Notes under the pieces: generated by a model
What the model was told of the DNA's origin: nothing
Database searches by the model: none
What the model saw: the letters and a program-made list of their open reading frames with translations, nothing else
In this document: in pieces, positions 5,954 through 6,272 of the stretch
How the letters are laid out: every line of letters starts with the position of its first letter
How positions within the stretch are numbered: position 1 is the first letter of the stretch
Position numbers and translations under genes: made by a program
Assembly (NCBI GenBank): GCA_019237595.1
Contig: JAFAGU010000305.1
Coordinates: 1 to 6,272 of the forward strand
Source: Betaproteobacteria bacterium
GTDB taxonomy: Bacteria > Pseudomonadota > Gammaproteobacteria > Burkholderiales > SG8-39
Length of the DNA stretch: 6,272 nucleotides
Reading direction: 5' to 3'

Positions 5954-6272
5954 TCCCAGACTTTCCACGGCGCGCGTCCCGACGCCCACAGCCCCTCGAG
6001 GAGCGTGCGGTCGCGCAGCGTGTCCATCGGCTGCCAGAAGCCGCCATGGCGGAAGGCCGAGAGCTGCCCGTCGGCCGCCAGCCGCTCGAGCGGGCCGCGC
6101 TCCCATACCGTGTCGTCGCCCTCGACGTAATCCATCGCCTTCGGGGAAAGGACGAAGAAACCGCCGTTGATCCACCCGCCATCGCCCTGCGGCTTTTCGC
6201 GAAACGACGTGATTCGATTGTGCTGGAGGTCCATTGCGCCGAATCGCCCCGGAGGCTGGACCGCCGTCACGG
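5950..6272 (-). CDS. rfbF: Glucose-1-phosphate cytidylyltransferase, C-terminal part (5' end beyond window)
   Basis: Makes CDP-glucose from CTP and glucose-1-phosphate, the entry step for CDP-deoxyhexoses. Only the last 106 residues are visible, compared with about 257 in the whole family protein. The visible part matches closely: TAVQPPGRFG at visible residues 2-11, the sugar-phosphate-site segment FREKPQGDGGWINGGFFVL at 23-41, EGDDTVWERGPLERLAADGQ at 50-69, and GFWQPMDTLRDRTLLEGLW at 77-95. The GTG at 6270 is an internal valine of the conserved T-V-T-A-V stretch and not a start. The true start and the operon promoter lie to the right of the window. The stop overlaps the rfbG ATG by 4 nt, and rfbF followed by rfbG is the classic order. 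Confidence 0.97.
   Translation of the reverse strand, partial: VTAVQPPGRFGAMDLQHNRITSFREKPQGDGGWINGGFFVLSPKAMDYVEGDDTVWERGPLERLAADGQLSAFRHGGFWQPMDTLRDRTLLEGLWASGRAPWKVWE

Noticed and set aside
5954..6175. An upstream extension of rfbG inside rfbF
   Set aside because: It has no similarity to the family. The ATG at 5953 gives the standard 357 residues with the NAD motif at the N-terminus.
1..6272. tRNA, rRNA, CRISPR, insertion sequence, terminator or internal promoter
   Set aside because: The whole window is covered by overlapping coding sequence. I saw no repeat array, long terminal inverted repeat or stem followed by a U-run.

Overview
The window is one uninterrupted minus-strand operon segment of sugar-nucleotide and glycan assembly genes, of the kind found in O-antigen, capsule or other surface-glycan loci. 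It holds seven genes. In transcription order (right to left) they are: the 3' end of glucose-1-phosphate cytidylyltransferase (rfbF), CDP-glucose 4,6-dehydratase (rfbG), a TylC3/TcaB9-type sugar C-methyltransferase, a PglD/NeuD-type sugar acetyltransferase, a CmcI-family ('cephalosporin hydroxylase') SAM-dependent enzyme, a DegT/DnrJ/EryC1 aminotransferase, and a family-2 glycosyltransferase that runs off the left edge. The two outer genes are cut by the window. The other five are complete, with no visible frameshift.

Every junction overlaps: five by 4 nt (ATGA) and one by 1 nt (TGATG). No intergenic base exists in the window, so there is no internal promoter region, terminator, RNA gene, mobile element or CRISPR. 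The operon promoter must lie to the right of the window.

The DNA is GC-rich, with strong G/C third positions in most genes. This suits a high-GC Gram-negative bacterium, probably a proteobacterium, but the sequence alone does not fix the taxon. GC content falls along the operon from about 77% in rfbG to about 59% in the distal glycosyltransferase (hand counts on samples), as is common where conserved sugar-synthesis genes meet variable, exchanged glycan-assembly genes.

Read as a pathway: RfbF and RfbG make CDP-4-keto-6-deoxyglucose. The C-methyltransferase could add a methyl at C3, next to the 4-ketone. The aminotransferase, which keeps its PLP lysine and so is not the 3-dehydratase DdhC/RfbH, could aminate C4. 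The acetyltransferase could N-acetylate that amine. The CmcI-like enzyme may be an O-methyltransferase acting on the sugar or glycan, and the glycosyltransferase would transfer a residue. The combined prediction is a CDP-linked, 3-C-methyl-branched 4-acetamido-4,6-dideoxyhexose. Each family assignment is well supported. The linear pathway joining them is inference, and two separate modified sugars remain possible.
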